Positions 1 through 14,400 of a DNA stretch of 64,000 bases are shown in pieces; within the stretch, counting starts at the first letter, position 1; every line of letters begins with the position of its first letter. Source of the stretch: Rhabdornis inornatus (lineage: Eukaryota; Chordata; Aves; Passeriformes; Rhabdornithidae); NCBI GenBank assembly GCA_013397075.1, contig VWZS01000294.1, positions 221,701 to 285,700 of the forward strand, read 5' to 3'. Made by a program: the position numbers and the translations under genes. Under the pieces are notes generated by a model. That model had not been told where the DNA came from and did not search any database. It saw only the letters and a list, made by a program, of their open reading frames with translations.

Positions 1-3000
1 TGCATGGGCTATCCTCTAGCTTTAGGCAAAACACTACAAACATCTGCTGTATCTACTGCACATCATCAGTCTACTGATGTTATAGTTTTTACTGTGTTTT
101 TAAAGTGTGATATTTAAAAGCAGCAGATGTATATGTGAGGATTTCTTCCAAAGAACGATTACAGCTATGCAACACACTTGGCAGATTTATACACCTCAAA
201 TTTTTATAGGTTTACTCTTAAATGTTCAGGAAGTATGTATATCAGAATTGCTCAGACACCAGGCTGTGCTCTCAGCAAAAAATCTTAAGTTTTAGCTTCA
301 CATGTGGGTTGTTTGGATAGAGAAACACACCCTGTGCCATAACAGAACAGGTTATTTTGATTGCAGACAGTACAAGATAGTCCTGTGAACTCAGGACTTT
401 TAATTTTACACAGTCCTTCAATGCATCCAACGTTAGAATTAAGATCTCATTTATATAAGCACATGTACATCAGGAGTTGTTTATAAAGAAAAAGAACAAA
501 GAAGAATATTCGCAGCTTTCATAACACATTTAAAAAGGACTGAATATTGCAGCTCTTGGATTCAACATGGAAATGGAATATAGTATGGGGGCTCTGCAAT
601 AGGGGAAATGGAAGAAACAGGTGACTGCATGTGGGAATGTTTATTTATCCATATGGATCTACAGGTAATGCTTTATTTACAATCCTTTTGCAGGCAGAGA
701 CCACTTTCCACCCATTCTCCATCCTTTTCTCATTCATAACTCCAAATGAGAAATACTGATTTCTGCTGACCTTTGGCCAGGTGGGTTAAAGGGGAATGTA
801 CCCAAATACACACCTGGATATCATCTGGATCAATTGTACCAATGATCCCAACTGAAACTGCTGCTTGGAAGAACAGCAAATTAAGAAGGAGAAGGTTTGC
901 AAATGCCTGCCTAAATTTGTGAGCCATACATAGTCCTAGTTCATATATTTTAACTAGAAATAATTATATGAAATTCAAAGTTCCCAAAAAAACATGTTTA
1001 ATTTTCTTTCGTTCCTTATTTCCATTGCAATCAGCAAAAAAACAACAGCTACTGTACAACTAAGCCATTTAACTAATACTCTGGGGAACAGCAAATAATC
1101 ATAAAATACATATAAAAGTCAGGCATTTCTTTTCCATGTGCAGACTGAGTACAAACTGTGATATGTCAGCAAATGCCCTGACAGTTGCCTAAATGAAACA
1201 CATGGCTGTGCCCTTGTTTGAGAACCTTTCTGTTAAACTTTCAGACACATCAATGGGTTTTGGCCTGAACCTTGCAAATTCAGAACCTGTTGTTCACCCA
1301 GGGCAGTGAAAGGAATCCAACAAACTCCCAAAGAAATGAAGTTACTATTTGTTCCTGAAGTCACTTGATCACAAAAGTCTCTGCTTAGATACAAATACCT
1401 ACTAAAGCACTATGCAACTAAGAGCTGTGTGTCAGGTTTATCAATGTTATTATTATTAATCTGGTAATTCCTTATGATCCATTCATACCCACACAAATGC
1501 ACAGGCTATCTGAGGGTGGAAAAAAAAAGAAAAGAAAAAAGAAAAGCAAAGAAAAAAGGAACAAGAGGGAAACGGAAAGGGAAAGGGAAAGGGAAGAGAA
1601 AAAAAAGAAAAAATATTAAAAAGAGAAAAAACTGTCAATATAATAAAGCTGTCCCTAAGAGAAAATGTAGTTTTTAAACACTGAAGGAGTTTTGCAACAA
1701 ACATGCAAGTTCTCACTTCTTATACTGTATATATTTATTACACAGTGTAACTTACTAACACTAGGGTTTATGAGAAATATTTCACAATTTAAAACGAATT
1801 CTGGATGTTTCAAATTCTATATGTCTCTGATGAGACAAGCATTTTAAAAGCCCTACTGGATGAGTGTGACTGCTCAGGATTTCCTGAAAATCGAGCCGCA
1901 GTATTGCAACTCTCTCCTCCCTTCAAGAAACACTACTAAGAGCACTGCATTTGTATTACTTAAAATGTTATTTCTCCAACAGAACAGAAGCTGAGTAAAA
2001 TACATTTATCAAAATTGGTAGCTGTTTGGTTTTTAAAAACCCTACCAATTAATGTTGCTGTGATGTATTGATTTTCTCCTCGGTTTTTAATGAGAGCGTG
2101 TAGAGCAGTAGAGCTTGGGCTTATGGCTATAAAAGACAGAAAAATATTCTAATTGGGTAAAAATATAGACTTATACACTGTCAAAATATGATTTCCACTT
2201 AGCTCCACTGTTCACTAACATAACCTCAGCAAATTAAGACAAACTTCATACCTCTGCAGTGCTACAGTGGAAGAAGCTTTGAAGCAACTATATTATAAAA
2301 AAAAACTCTGAATAAGTAGAAGGCTGAAAGTGGATAATAAGGTACCTGCTCTGCAATTAGCACTGATGCAAGGGTCCTAATGAATGCTTATGGAGCTTCT
2401 AAGTTAATTTGTTTTAATTATTAATTATTAACTATTATTAATTGTTATGCATTTTAAAAAGGTTTTAATAAGTTAAGAAATAATGCCTCCTGTTATACAC
2501 ACCCCAAATTTTCCAGAGGAACTTCGGATAAGCCCAGGATGAACAGAAATTCAGGGACAATGGTGTATTTAAAGCTCAAACTCCCACTGCGCTCAGTGCC
2601 CAAGTCACACCAAATTCCCAGCAGAGGCACTTCGGTTTCACATACCTTTTCTGAACATACCAAGCTTTTGTAGTTGGTCCCACCTATTAAAAATATCTGG
2701 CAGGTGAATATTTTAAGCCTCTAAGTGAAGGCTTCCAACAGCACAAGCATTTTTTCATTCTGGTTTATCCTTTCTGTTTTCCTCTCATTTGTCATTTTTA
2801 TTTCAGTTTCCCTTCCAACCCTCTCCTCCACTCATTTATTCACTGAATGGCTCATCTTCCACCATTCATATTCCTTTTCAGCCTTCATTTCAAAACCTCT
2901 TTCACCTCCTTTTTCAGGATTATTATAACTGGGATAGAACAACATTTACACATTTGAGCTGTTGTAGAAAATGTATGACTGCCCAGAAAAACAACTCAAA

Positions 3001-4155
3001 ATTATGATTAACTTATGCTTACAGAGGAAAAAAGTTCTGTGGGGCTAGAGAGCACTGGAACAGTCACCATTCCTAGTGCCTTATTTTTTCAAAAACAAAA
3101 CAAATTTCTCATTTATGCTCTTTCTAACAGATTATTTTTTTAAAAAGTGAAAAAAATGAGGAAAAGAAATCAGTATTTACATAAAAGTGAGATATTTGGT
3201 AGCTAAATACTGGGAAATAAAAGACAAATATAAAAGCTCAAATCCAGTCCCAAAGGTAACTAGTAGAGAGAATGTTCCAGGAATTGAGAGACCCTGGACA
3301 TTTCTTAGAGAAATTTAATTTAATAAACCCTGTAAATTGCAAAAGACACTAAGCAGAACATTCTGAAGGCCCACAGAGGATCTTCCAAGAATTCATAACA
3401 GAAATAATATGCATTAGCCAAGGTGAAGATTTAAAGAGCTGTGCATAAGAGAAGCACCTCAGTGCCTGGAAGTGAGTATAATATTCACTATAAAATTAAC
3501 TAAAGACCTGTGTCTTTGGTATCTTATTGTAGTGCCTCGTGTAGTGCTGAGATCTTGCTCCTTAGGAGGTCAGACACCACAGAAGATGCTGCACCTCTCT
3601 GAGACTCCTGACGCTGGTATGACAGGAAGAAACTAATCCAAGCCAAAGACAATTTGCTGATAGGATTCATGAAGAACATTTCAGCAATATCCATCTCAAA
3701 TCCAGAAGGAAAAAAGAAAAGGGAACAAGGAAAGAAAAAAAAATGGGAGATTGTTTCAATGAAAGACCAAGTTCAATATTAGCAAATGATAGACAGGTGA
3801 ATTAGATAAAATTAATAGCATGAGACTGAATTTCCTTTTGAGAAGACATTTTGTCAAATTCTGATACTGCTAATGATAAAATCAGCACTGCTACCTTTCT
3901 TCAATTAATGAATTTTGTTTATGGGGCACTTGCAGTGGCAAACAAAAATCTCTGAAAGAGAGATAGGGAAAACAAATGAAGACTGCAAAAACCCAGGGAG
4001 AAATTTAAAACTATTAGATTATGGTAATAATTCATAAAAAGTCTAATATATGTCTCCCTTGTACTTACGAAGGACAATTCAGATTTACACAAATACTAAC
4101 AAGGTATTTTATTTATATGAGTGCACTTATGTATACATCCCAATAATAAATAAAT
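1..4155. other. Intergenic DNA, no gene recognised
   Basis: AT-rich sequence with only short open frames, none of which resembles a known protein. I see no convincing exon, RNA gene or recent transposon. The one structured stretch is the purine tract near 1.5 kb, listed separately. Confidence 0.6.
1519..1636. repeat. Purine-rich (A/G) low-complexity tract
   Basis: Roughly 115 bases made almost only of A and G on the + strand, including an AAAGGG-type run near 1573-1595. The lysine/arginine-rich reading on + and the phenylalanine/serine-rich reading on - are artefacts of this composition. Confidence 0.85.
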
Positions 4156-4400
4156 ATCATAGAATCTCAGGATGGTTTGGGTTGGGAAGGACTCTAAAGC
4201 TCATCCAGTTCCAATCCCAACACCTTCCACTGTCCCAGGCTGCTCCAAGCCCCAATGTCCAACCTGGCCTTGGGCACTGCCAGGGATCCAGGGGCAGCCA
4301 CAGCTGCTCTGGGCACCCTGTGCCAGCCCTGCCCACCCTCACAGGGAACAATTCCTGCTCAATCTCTAAATCCCCTCTCTCTCAGTTTGAAGCCATACAG
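4156..4400 (-). mobile_element. CR1 LINE fragment (3' end)
   Basis: On the + strand it begins with ATCATAGAATC, the reverse complement of the CR1 3' tail, followed by GGATGGTTTGGGTTGG. It continues through the usual avian CR1 3' region (TGTCCAACCTGGCCTTGGGC, then CAGGGATCCAGGGGCAGCC) to the CTCTCAGTTTGAAGCC block. The element therefore lies on the minus strand and is 5'-truncated to about 245 bp. Open frames over it are non-coding shadows. Confidence 0.92.
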
Positions 4401-6433
4401 ATGAAAACATACAGATATATATCTATGTGTCAAAGTGAAAATTTAAAAAAATACTGATCAGATGTATAGACAAGCAGAAGTCATAACATTATAGATTTCC
4501 CATAGCTTTAAGATGCATATGGATTTACTTGAGGTGTACATATATTTAGAAAGAAGGAAATTCAGTCTCAAAGTTCCTTCCATCCCAAAAAAAGGTTTAT
4601 TTGCTTCTACATTTTACATCCAAAATGCTCTTGCAGAAGAAAATACAGAGCTTTTGAGTTTATAGAGAATTTGCATTCCCTATACAATAGTAAAATTTGT
4701 CATTCCCTAAGAACTGGACTTAATAACTACTACGATTTCCTAATCATCGTGTATACAAGTACACCCTGTGCTTGGATAGGAACAAGTGCTGGGACATTAA
4801 TCCTGTTCTCACCCACAGACCTGAAGGCAAGGGTTAAACCAGTCATCAGACTTATTGTGGCTTCACTCCTACCCTGATATTCTTCTTTTTACTGGATAAA
4901 GAGGAGGGGGAAAAAAGACAAGAATCATTATGAATGCTCTGGAAAATGTCTGGGAAGAATAAAGAAATGGTAAATAAGAACATCCTCTCAGAAATCTCCT
5001 TCCTACTTCATACTGATAACTGAAGATGGTACATGGAGCTGGGCTCCATTAAATCCTACTATGGCTCACTCAAATGAGATAACACGGTGGAAAATGCAAT
5101 CTTCACTGTAAAATCACCAGGTTTTATTCATATAACTGAGAGATATAAAAGAGTGAATGATTTAGTGATATTCTCAAAATCTATCAGCCAAGATTTAAAG
5201 ATTATCCATTAGACAAAACTTCAGCATCCTAAAAGATGTCCAAAGATCAATCATCTTTTCACAAGGGTAAGCAGTAAAATATAAAACACAACTGCAGACC
5301 CTTCCATGAAAATGCATACAAATCCTTACATTTTCTCTGTAGACACTGCAGGTTTCAGTTTTTGAGGGAAAATATCTGACAGATGTTCAGGGGGGTTTCA
5401 GGAGACGACCAAGCTTCGGAATGAGAAGCAGTGGATCCCAGAAAGACACAGGCTGACATTTTCTTTCTCACCTAAAAAGTGATACTACTCAAAATTTCAA
5501 TTATCACCTGCTTTTCCACATCTCAACTCACTGCAGAATGAAATGCACCTATCAGCCTATTAGGTATTCAATAGATACCCATTAGGAATAGCAGGCAAAA
5601 CTGGCAGAAACTCTCTTTTTGAGCTGATCTTGATCACATTTCTTCTGTCAGCATGTTTAAGTTACTTCTGTCCCTGAATATATTCACTTAGTTCCAGAGA
5701 TTAAGAAATTCTCAGTAAATAAATGTTTGCCCCTGGAGTGGATTAGCAGGACATATTTGCTATCTGTCATCAAAGCCATTTGATATCATTCTCTCATTAG
5801 GAGCCATGGCAATAGTGCTCAGTGAAAAACAATGCTTTTTGAGGAAAGGCTCAGGCCTCAAAAAGAGATTAGATATTCCCAGCACAGAAGCTGATCTCCC
5901 AGTGCTTCCCATGCCAAAGGAAGCACAATTCCCTCCAAAATTTGCCATGAAGCTTCAGGTCTTTCAAGGCTTTCCCCCTTAAAAAGTGATCACATGCCTT
6001 ATTGATAGACTTCATTTCCTACAAATCAGTAAATATTCACCCATGGTCCACACCCATGGAAAGATATAGATCATTTCAAAGGCAGGGATTTTGGTGAGTG
6101 TTGCCCATTGCAGACAATGGGTTATCCAAAAGCACTTCCCAGACAATAGAAAAAAGCCAAAGTATATAGAAAATTTAATGAATTAGTTGTTTTGAAAGCC
6201 CAGGAAGCAGCAGTGAGTGGCCAAGAATAATGCTGTTGGGAAAGCCTGTATAGAGAAAGATTAATAATGAAAAAAAGATTCAAAATAAAACCCAACCACT
6301 TTTCACTATTCAGTGTCTCTCATATGGATTTCTCTGCTTATTTTGTCCAAACCAAAACACTGCAGGTGCTTTAGCTTAAGCTGGATATATTTGTAATGGT
6401 TCTTTACCATGGGTACATTTATCAGAGCAGAGA

Positions 6434-6456
6434 CTAAAAGTGCTATGCACTTTTAG
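6434..6456. repeat. Perfect 10-bp inverted repeat, 3-nt loop
   Basis: CTAAAAGTGC at 6434-6443 is followed by TAT and then its exact reverse complement GCACTTTTAG at 6447-6456. No surrounding transposon or RNA gene is recognised, so function is unknown. Confidence 0.85.
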
Positions 6457-8552
6457 CTCTAAGCACCAAGTCATTCATTTTCAATTTTCTTCTAAAAACA
6501 AAAAGAAGAAGAACACCGTTCAAAGGAAAACTCATCACAGGTGACATGAATGTGAAGTTTCTGGATTACATACATCCATTTTTTGTGTTGATCATACTCT
6601 TTAATTACCATTCCATTGTACATTGAGCACATCCACTGTCCATCACAAAAATAAACAAATCCACACATACACCAAACGACACTGAAGTTCCTCTACAACA
6701 GATTAAGTGCTATACTTCTTTCAAAGCATGGCTTGTTAAAGCACTAATTATTTGAATTTGTGAGTCAAAAGAAATAATGAAAATTAGTCCTGGGTACTCA
6801 AATGTTTTGACCTCAGGACTTTGGAATGGTATGTTAGGTTTCAATGAAAAAAATACAGAACAAGTATGCATTTTTAACAGCCCCTTTCCAATTAATTTTT
6901 CTGCAAGGACATGCTTCTGTTCTGTCAAAAAACAAGGAGAATTTAAACACACACCACCCACCCTCCCTGCAAGAAAACTGCAGAAAGGCTACGAAACTTC
7001 CCTTCACAAGCTTCAGAGCCTCAGATTAAAAACCAACACACGACATCTACAGGGAACACTTCTGTTTCCACCTTCCATAAGTCTGATCTCTCCTGCCATC
7101 ACTGGGGCAGCCTACAAGAGGAACAGCACTCCATGCATTAATTCACTTTCAGCTGAGGTTATTTCACTTACCCCAGGAAAAAAAAATAAATCCACACAAG
7201 GTAAAATTAAAAGTCACAGACCATTCGCTGTCAAAACCCTTGCACCTAACAACCTCAGTTCATTATGAGGCCAGCTAATTAGAAATGTTTCATGGAGGCA
7301 TCAATAGTTTTAGCCTGATCTCTGAAGAGTTTGTTATTGTTGGTTTGTTGTTTTTTTTCCAATTTGGCTACCTGTTTGAAAATATAATCAACAGGCTAAA
7401 CAGAATTTCAGCTAAGATATATGCTTTCATTATAGGAACTTCAAACAAGTTGCCAACTTGGCTTATCTGACAAAAACCTTTTCCAAATTGATTTAGAATA
7501 TTCTGCCATCACCTCGTTAGTACTACAGTTAAAATGCATCACTTGGGTCAAAAGAAGCACATGTATTGAAAGACTTTCACAGAAACCCAAAGGAAAACGT
7601 TTTAGTTAATGTAATGAATATCTCAAGAGTTCTAGCAAATTGCCTGATGCACAAAGGTGGTAAGTAGCAAAATGTTGGCAAGAGAATAACACTGGGAGAA
7701 AGTGTTTTTCTTTGCTCTTACTCATTCTCTTTTTCCTAACAATAGGTAAGCTTCTAATCTTAGGTATTCTTCTAGGGACCATTTTCTTTCTATATTTCAT
7801 TATTTCTTGTTATGAGTTTGAGAATCACTTCATGATTCTGAATGTCTGCAGTTTTAAGTCTACATCAAAAGATATTAAGGGAACAAGACAAGACAATTAT
7901 ATTTGGGTATTCAAAGAAACAAAGGCATGAAATCATCAGTTTTCATACTGTGTGTCTAGAATTACTTCAGTTATTTGACTTACAATTTGAAATTTTGATA
8001 AAAATTCTAAAGAAGTAAAAGTAGAAGTCTATAACTGATACAGAGCAAAACAAGAAAAAATCAGCAGGGCTTTAAAGTTATTTCAGACTTTGCAGTCAAT
8101 CTCAGGAACGCTGATGCATCAGTGGTTCAAACCTTGATATTTCCTATGAGATAATGTACAGAAGTACAATTTTCTGGAGTGTAATTGCATAAAGCATTTC
8201 TAAAAGAGTAATAGAAGAATTTCAGGTTATCTATCAAAGGAAATCTAGTGAAAAATAAAATGCATTTGGTTGAAAATGAGGAGATTCTGTCACATTAGGC
8301 ACCACTGCCCTCTTCAGTCAGGCAGACATCAATTTCATACACTTGTTCAGAGAACTTTGCCTGATAAATCCCCACCAAAATACCAACAAGCATGAACTTT
8401 ATTTTTACTTTAGGGAACATTACTCTCCTAATAGCAGGATATGATGCAGCATTTCATTAACCTAATGAAAACAGATATTTTGCTGTAATGTTTGATTTGA
8501 CACATGGCTTAGACACGTTCACTATGAAAGCAGCATATATTTCTCTAAATAT

Positions 8553-8577
8553 TATATATATATACACACATATATAT
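8553..8577. repeat. TA/CA microsatellite
   Basis: Alternating purine-pyrimidine run: TATATATATATA, then CACACA, then TATATATA. Confidence 0.85.
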
Positions 8578-9244
8578 TCATTTATATGGATTTGAGGAAC
8601 ATGTTCTTTTTGGGGGGAAAAACTGCATCACAAAGAAAATAAGTCATTCATGATTTTCATTCACTTCATACCTGACAGGACTACTAAGCAATCACATACC
8701 ATCATAGCAGGACTCCAATAAACTTGCTACAACTGGTAAATTAACATAAAACCTGTATTTTAAAAATAAAAAAATAAAACAACACCTCAGCACATCTTTC
8801 ACAATCTCCCTGACTAGGATGTGATAATGCATAACTAACACTGGGAATTTTCCTTTAAGGTGAAAACACACTTTGCAAGCAAAACATCTGAGATCTGAGA
8901 GTTTTTAGGTACACTGGGATGAAAAGGTAGCACTGAAAATCAAAACAATCCAAAGAGAGGTCTGGATGTCAAGAGATTCTTAGTTCAATACTTTTTTAAT
9001 CATATCACTTAAGAATTGAACCTTAATTTAAGAGAATTAATCTTTCAACACATGGCAGCATGAGAATAAACACTAGATAAAACACTCCTTTTAACCAATG
9101 GGAAAAAAAGTAATTTTACTTCTCTGAGCTTCAATTTCTTTTCTTCTTTTTTTGTTAATAAAATAGGAATAATTTGCATTCATTATCATAATTCTGTAAT
9201 TTGTTTTTCATATCTCCACTTTCAAAGACAGTGAAAATTTAAAA

Positions 9245-9365
9245 AATCATAGAATATCCTGAATTAGATGGGAGCCACAAGAATCACTGAAGTCCAACTC
9301 CAGCCATTCAGTATTATCTAAAAGCATAACATACCAACCAGAGACTTCTACATAAGACCCTGAGC
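9245..9365 (-). mobile_element. Degenerate CR1 3'-end fragment
   Basis: AATCATAGAATATCCTGAAT followed by a diverged GGGACCCACAAGGATCA-like stretch and AGTCCAACTCC matches the start of the reverse-complemented avian CR1 3' end. Similarity fades after about 60 bases, so the far edge is approximate. It is older than the 4.2, 20.4 or 59.5 kb copies. Confidence 0.6.
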
Positions 9366-10542
9366 AACCTTGAAAGAAACCATTAGAGAAAAAAAAAATA
9401 AATTGCACAGCAGTTTATCTCTAGACTTTAGAAAGTATGTCACATCTAGGATCAAAAATGAGCTGTCCTGTAGCCTGCTGCGCCAGTTTAAGTGTCAGCT
9501 TTTTATTTAGTCTTCATCACAGCTGCATCTATATTTAATAGATTTAAAAACTGTATCTCTCTAGCTCATTTATCTCCCTTTCTCCCTATCTTCTTTCCAG
9601 TAACTTGTTCCATAGTTCTTACTCCTCACTCACTTCTGTTCTACTGTCTCTCTCACCATTTTTAGGTGTAAAATATGGGTAGGACAAGGAAAAAGACCAA
9701 ACAGAATATGATTCCAAGTGAGCCAGCACAAACACAAGATGGTAAAAAGAAAAATGTTCTTTAATGGGTCAACTGAATACCCATTTGTGATTTCTATGGT
9801 AGAAGAAATTTAACAGCATGAGAAAGTAATGTACACCTACCATATAGATCTAGAGTTATCATTTTAAACTGTAAAAGGACATTACGTGCATTTGTACTCC
9901 CTTGCACATGCCTATCTACACCTCCAAGCAAGCCTTCTATCTATTCTGGGCACTTGTACATACTTGTGATGGGCTTTTGCATGACACAAATATCTTCATA
10001 AAATATCTTTGTAAAAAGAAAATATGCAAATATCTTCATAAAAAGAAAAAAAAAGAAAAAGGAACGCCAAACCTACGCTGAATTTTTTTAAAAAACAGAA
10101 GCAGTAACATCTATACACTTTTGACTTCGTGGTCCATCATGCTATATCCAGCAGAAAAAGTACTCAATAAACAGATTTCCAGAAAAGCTTTTCAAACAAC
10201 TTTACAACCCTGAAACCATACAAAAGTCTGAAGCTTCAAAATTTTGTACTTCATTTTCTGTAAAGACAGCACATGAGAAAAGCTTTTTTTGACATTATTC
10301 TGACTTTAGTATCATTTTAGAAACCAGCAATAAAGTCAGAATTGAGAATCTGAGAAAGGACAGCTCTTAATCACCAGTTTTTACCTGGATCAATATGGTG
10401 GATCTAGCTGGAATTTCAAACACTGTATCTGTTTTCCTTCTTCACTAAAACTAAGTGCATAGAAGATATGGCTCATATTTACTTGGGAATGCACAGGGCT
10501 GCATAAGACCACAGGAAACAACTGAGAGGGCCAGACCAATGG

Positions 10543-10586
<44 letters not shown>
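10543..10586. repeat. (ATC)14 microsatellite
   Basis: Uninterrupted ATC trinucleotide array of 44 bases. A short + strand frame reads it as a run of 14 histidines, but that frame uses no known gene context and I do not regard it as coding. Confidence 0.95.
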
Positions 10587-10823
10587 GGATTCATTCCTAA
10601 AGTCAGTCTTGCTAAAATCAGCTGGAAAAAGAAGACAAGGACCTATTTAAAGTTTTCACTGTTTGCAACTTTACATTAGATATTGACATTACAGAATTTA
10701 TAAACAGAATTATAAAACTCTTGTGTTTTTAATAAATCTACTTGATTTTTGCTTCAGACCAAATTTTCAAATAGGTCAAGTGCAAAACTAATTCAAAGAG
10801 ATTACTAAAAAACTTTCATACGT

Positions 10824-11424
10824 AGAAACACGGAATCCCAGAATAGTTTGGTCTGGGAAGCATCTTAAAGCCCATCCAGTGCCACACTCTGTCATAGCAG
10901 GGACACCTCCCACTGTCCCAGGCTGCTCCAAACCCCAGTGTCCAGCCTGGCCTTGGGCACTGCCAGGGATCCAGGGACAGCCACAGCTGCTCTGGGCACC
11001 CTGTGCCAGGGCCTGCCCACCCTGCCAGGGAACAATTCCTTCCAAAAATCCCATCCAGCCCTGCCCTCTGGCAGTGGGAGCCATTCCCTGCATCCTGGCC
11101 CTCCAGTCCTTGTCCCCAGTCCCTCCCCAGCTCTCCTGGAGCCTCTTTAGGAACTGGAAGGGGCTCTGAGCTCTCTCTGGAGCCTTCTGCAATAACTCTC
11201 ACAGCTCTCCCAGCCTGGCTAAAGACCAGAGGAGCTCCAGCCCTCAGAGCATCCCCATGGCCTCCTCTGGGCTCACTCCAGCATCTCCATGTCCTCCATA
11301 TGTTGGGACCCCAGAGCAACACTGCCAGTGGAGTCTGACAGAGGGGGAGCAGAGGGGCAGAACCACAACCCTCAACCTTCTACTCACACCGATTTTGATG
11401 CAGCCCAGCACATGGCTGACAATT
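10824..11424 (-). mobile_element. CR1 LINE fragment, about 600 bp
   Basis: Starts with a diverged tail (AACACGGAATCCCAGAATAG) and runs through the CR1 3' region. It extends further 5' in the element than the 4.2 kb copy: GGAGCCTTCTGCAATAACTC, CTCCAGCATCTCCATGTCCT, and GATGCAGCCCAGCACATGGC near 11398-11417. Several overlapping open frames on both strands come from this GC-rich element and are not genes. Confidence 0.92.
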
Positions 11425-14400
11425 CATATCCAGGCAGTGTTTGAAATTAGCCAGAAAAAAGAATTGGATGCTTTTCTGAAAGCCTATTTTCATCCTTTAT
11501 CTCAAAATATCCTTTTGGCCTATCTTCATCATTCAGTTTTACAGATTTCTATTATCATCTAAAGTCTCACTCACTCTGTGATCAATAACTGTTTTTCTAG
11601 CACCGAAATGGAAAGCAAGTTTCTTCCTGTACTACAAGTGCACACAAATACCAACATAGCTACATACCTGTGACCAGGAATGACAAAAACTTCTCTTCAT
11701 TGACTAGGGATAAAAATAGGTGCACACACACACATTATGAAAAATTCCTCTTTTCTTAATATTTCTTTCTATCTTCCCTTTTAATTATATTTTCCTCTCA
11801 AAATAAATATTTCAACAAAGACTCCATAGTTCTTATTTGTTATTCACTAAAAATATAATGAATATGGTGACACTCAAGTGTCTCTGAGAATGTGTCTATG
11901 AAAAGCCAGAAACAGTGTTAGAAATTCCAGGTTTTTTAGCAGCTACCAAGTAACAAAACCAGTGATTTGGAAAGCACTGCATAGTGAAATAAAAACATCC
12001 ACTGCACTAACAGGAGGGGTAGAAGGAGTCAGGAGGTAAGAGGAAAGTAGTCGTGATGCACTAGGGAGAAATAATGTTGTTTTAAATGACATGACAGTCC
12101 TGCACTGCAGCTTCTGACCCTGTATGCTTTCTGGAAGCTGGGCAGAAGCAGCAAAGGTTAACAGCACCTCTTAACAAATGCTGCCTGCAGAATTCCGACC
12201 TCATCACACACGTGAAGAAAAATCTTTAACCCAAAAGATCAGTGTGACATTTCAACGGGAAAATCCATTCACAGTGACCACCCAAACTCTACAGGTACGT
12301 TTCAATTCACCCTTCTGTTTCTTGCTGGCAGCATCAGAAGTAGTATTGCAGTGGTACAAAGAACTGACAATCCTTCCTTTCAGGAGAACAAGAGAGAACA
12401 AAAGAAAAACCAGACAAACACTTATCTCTGTGTCCTTGAAGATACAAAATGTGAAGCCAGGGGAAGATTATAGTGAAGAGGAGCACATTTGTTCAGGAGG
12501 GAAACTATAGAAATGTGAAAACATGTTAACAGCTGCATCAGACAATTCTTCCTGGCATATGCATAGAAAAAAGGCAACATTTGGTGAATGAGTTCAGGTT
12601 TGTCTCAGGTTTGTCTACAGGAACAGAGAAAGAAAGTCAATGTTTGAAATCTGGCTTCTCAGAGGGTTCACTCATTCTTTTAACTAAGAAAAAAGTAACC
12701 AGGGAGGCTGAAAGTTGGCAGGATGGGGTTAAAGAGATGCCTATGGCTCTCTGATATTGCAGTCTGGCACTACTCCCAACACAGTATCAAGGTAAACATA
12801 AAACACATTTTCTTTTTGTTTGCATCAGTGCAAAATAGTAGTGTTGGAGCCTGGTTCCATCTTGCTCCTGATCATGTTTTGCAGAAATCTGCTGCAATAT
12901 TCAGCTGAGTGTTCCAACTTCGTGTCCAGCTACAAAGCCCCACAGCTCTGCCAGAGGCTGTGATTGACACAGATCCATTGGCACAACCATGTCTAAGTAC
13001 AGGTTAGATTCTTTAACCTCCTCCAGCTCACATTCTGTTGTAAAGATGTGTCTCCTAAAGAATTAGGAGATGCTGCCACTGATGGGAAGGGATATTCTGA
13101 ATTACTAAAGGATCATGACCATGCTCTGCTTAGAAAGGGATACTGCAGGACACCAAAAGGGGCAGTGTAAGTTAAACTCATGCCTGGTACAAATGTTAGG
13201 CAGCACACAAATTAGTTCAGGCTGCTGCTAAATTCAGGTTCCATTTACTTTACAAGAAAATCTCCCAACACTGTAAGATTTACGAGTGCATGGCTTACCT
13301 GAAGGTATGGACATGATCCTTTACCTTCACAAAACTGCTGCATGTATTTGACAAATACAAGCAGACCACTTGCACATCACATAAAGAACGGAGTTAGAGC
13401 GTGAGCAGGGCACTTTCTCTGAGACTCCTGCACATCTGTCATCTCAAAAACCCACAAGCACAAAAATGCAAAGCAACAGAGCTATAGACTGCTGCTTTTA
13501 AGCTGTGCTACAGCCAAAATAAGTAGTAGAGTAGGCCTGTTTAGCATTTCTGACACCATCAGTAAGAACAGCAAACTAATTAACTCACCAAAAGCAGACT
13601 GCATGTAGTTGGGCCACAGCCAGTGACTGGTGGTGTAGTAAGAATTCACCTACAAATCTGTGAGTATCTAAGACTTTAAATGAACAAAACCAGCTTTCAT
13701 ATGAACTGGTTTAGATTTATCAGTGCACCCCTCCCACACAGATGGGATCCCTACTTTAAAAAGTGTTGCCCTTGACCCCTAAAGAAAGCATCCACACCTT
13801 TTCACTCTCCACCATCTTAGAACCAGAACAAGAAAACAAAATTAGGGAAAGATGTGCATGTGCTGTAGCTGGAAAGTGCACCTACAGCTGGTACAGACAT
13901 TTCCAAGGCATTTTTAAACTGCTTACCTTTGGTACACCTGGCAGAGAAGGGTTGCCACAAGGAAGTGCAATTGGGCCAACTGCCTGAGTGCTTGCAAATT
14001 CCAGGATAAATCTGGGCAAGTATAGAGGGGCGAGAGGCAAGGTTTGTTCCTGGTACCCAGCTTCACAAACTGCAGTCAAAGATGTGAATTAAGTTTGTGT
14101 TACCTTTACTGAACACTGGGTGCAAGGCAAGGGCTGAGCTCACAGCACATTAATACGGACATGAAAGCTCTGTGTTCCAGGAAGTTTGTTATTACAGGTA
14201 AAACCAAGATAAAAATCGCTCATTCAGAAATAAAATTCTATCAGACTTCCACAAATCAACCTGTTTAAAGTAGAAAAATATTCATCTGCTTTAAATGTGA
14301 ATAGAAAAACCATTCCTAACCTTTTATTCTCTCAAAAGAGAAATTTCATTTTCTTAGAAAAGGAATTAAAATGTGGTTTGTTCTTAAAAAAAAAGAAAGT

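Larger units (their letters stand above)
4401..9244. other. Intergenic DNA, no gene recognised
   Basis: No exon-like segment or clear transposon identified. The longest + strand frame (6777-7268) has no recognisable domain and a composition typical of chance reading. It includes a perfect hairpin at 6434-6456 and a TA/CA microsatellite at about 8.55 kb. Confidence 0.55.

Noticed and set aside
10455..10679. Apparent polyhistidine protein
   Set aside because: It is the reading of an (ATC)14 microsatellite with no other coding evidence; the same applies at 18977-19198.
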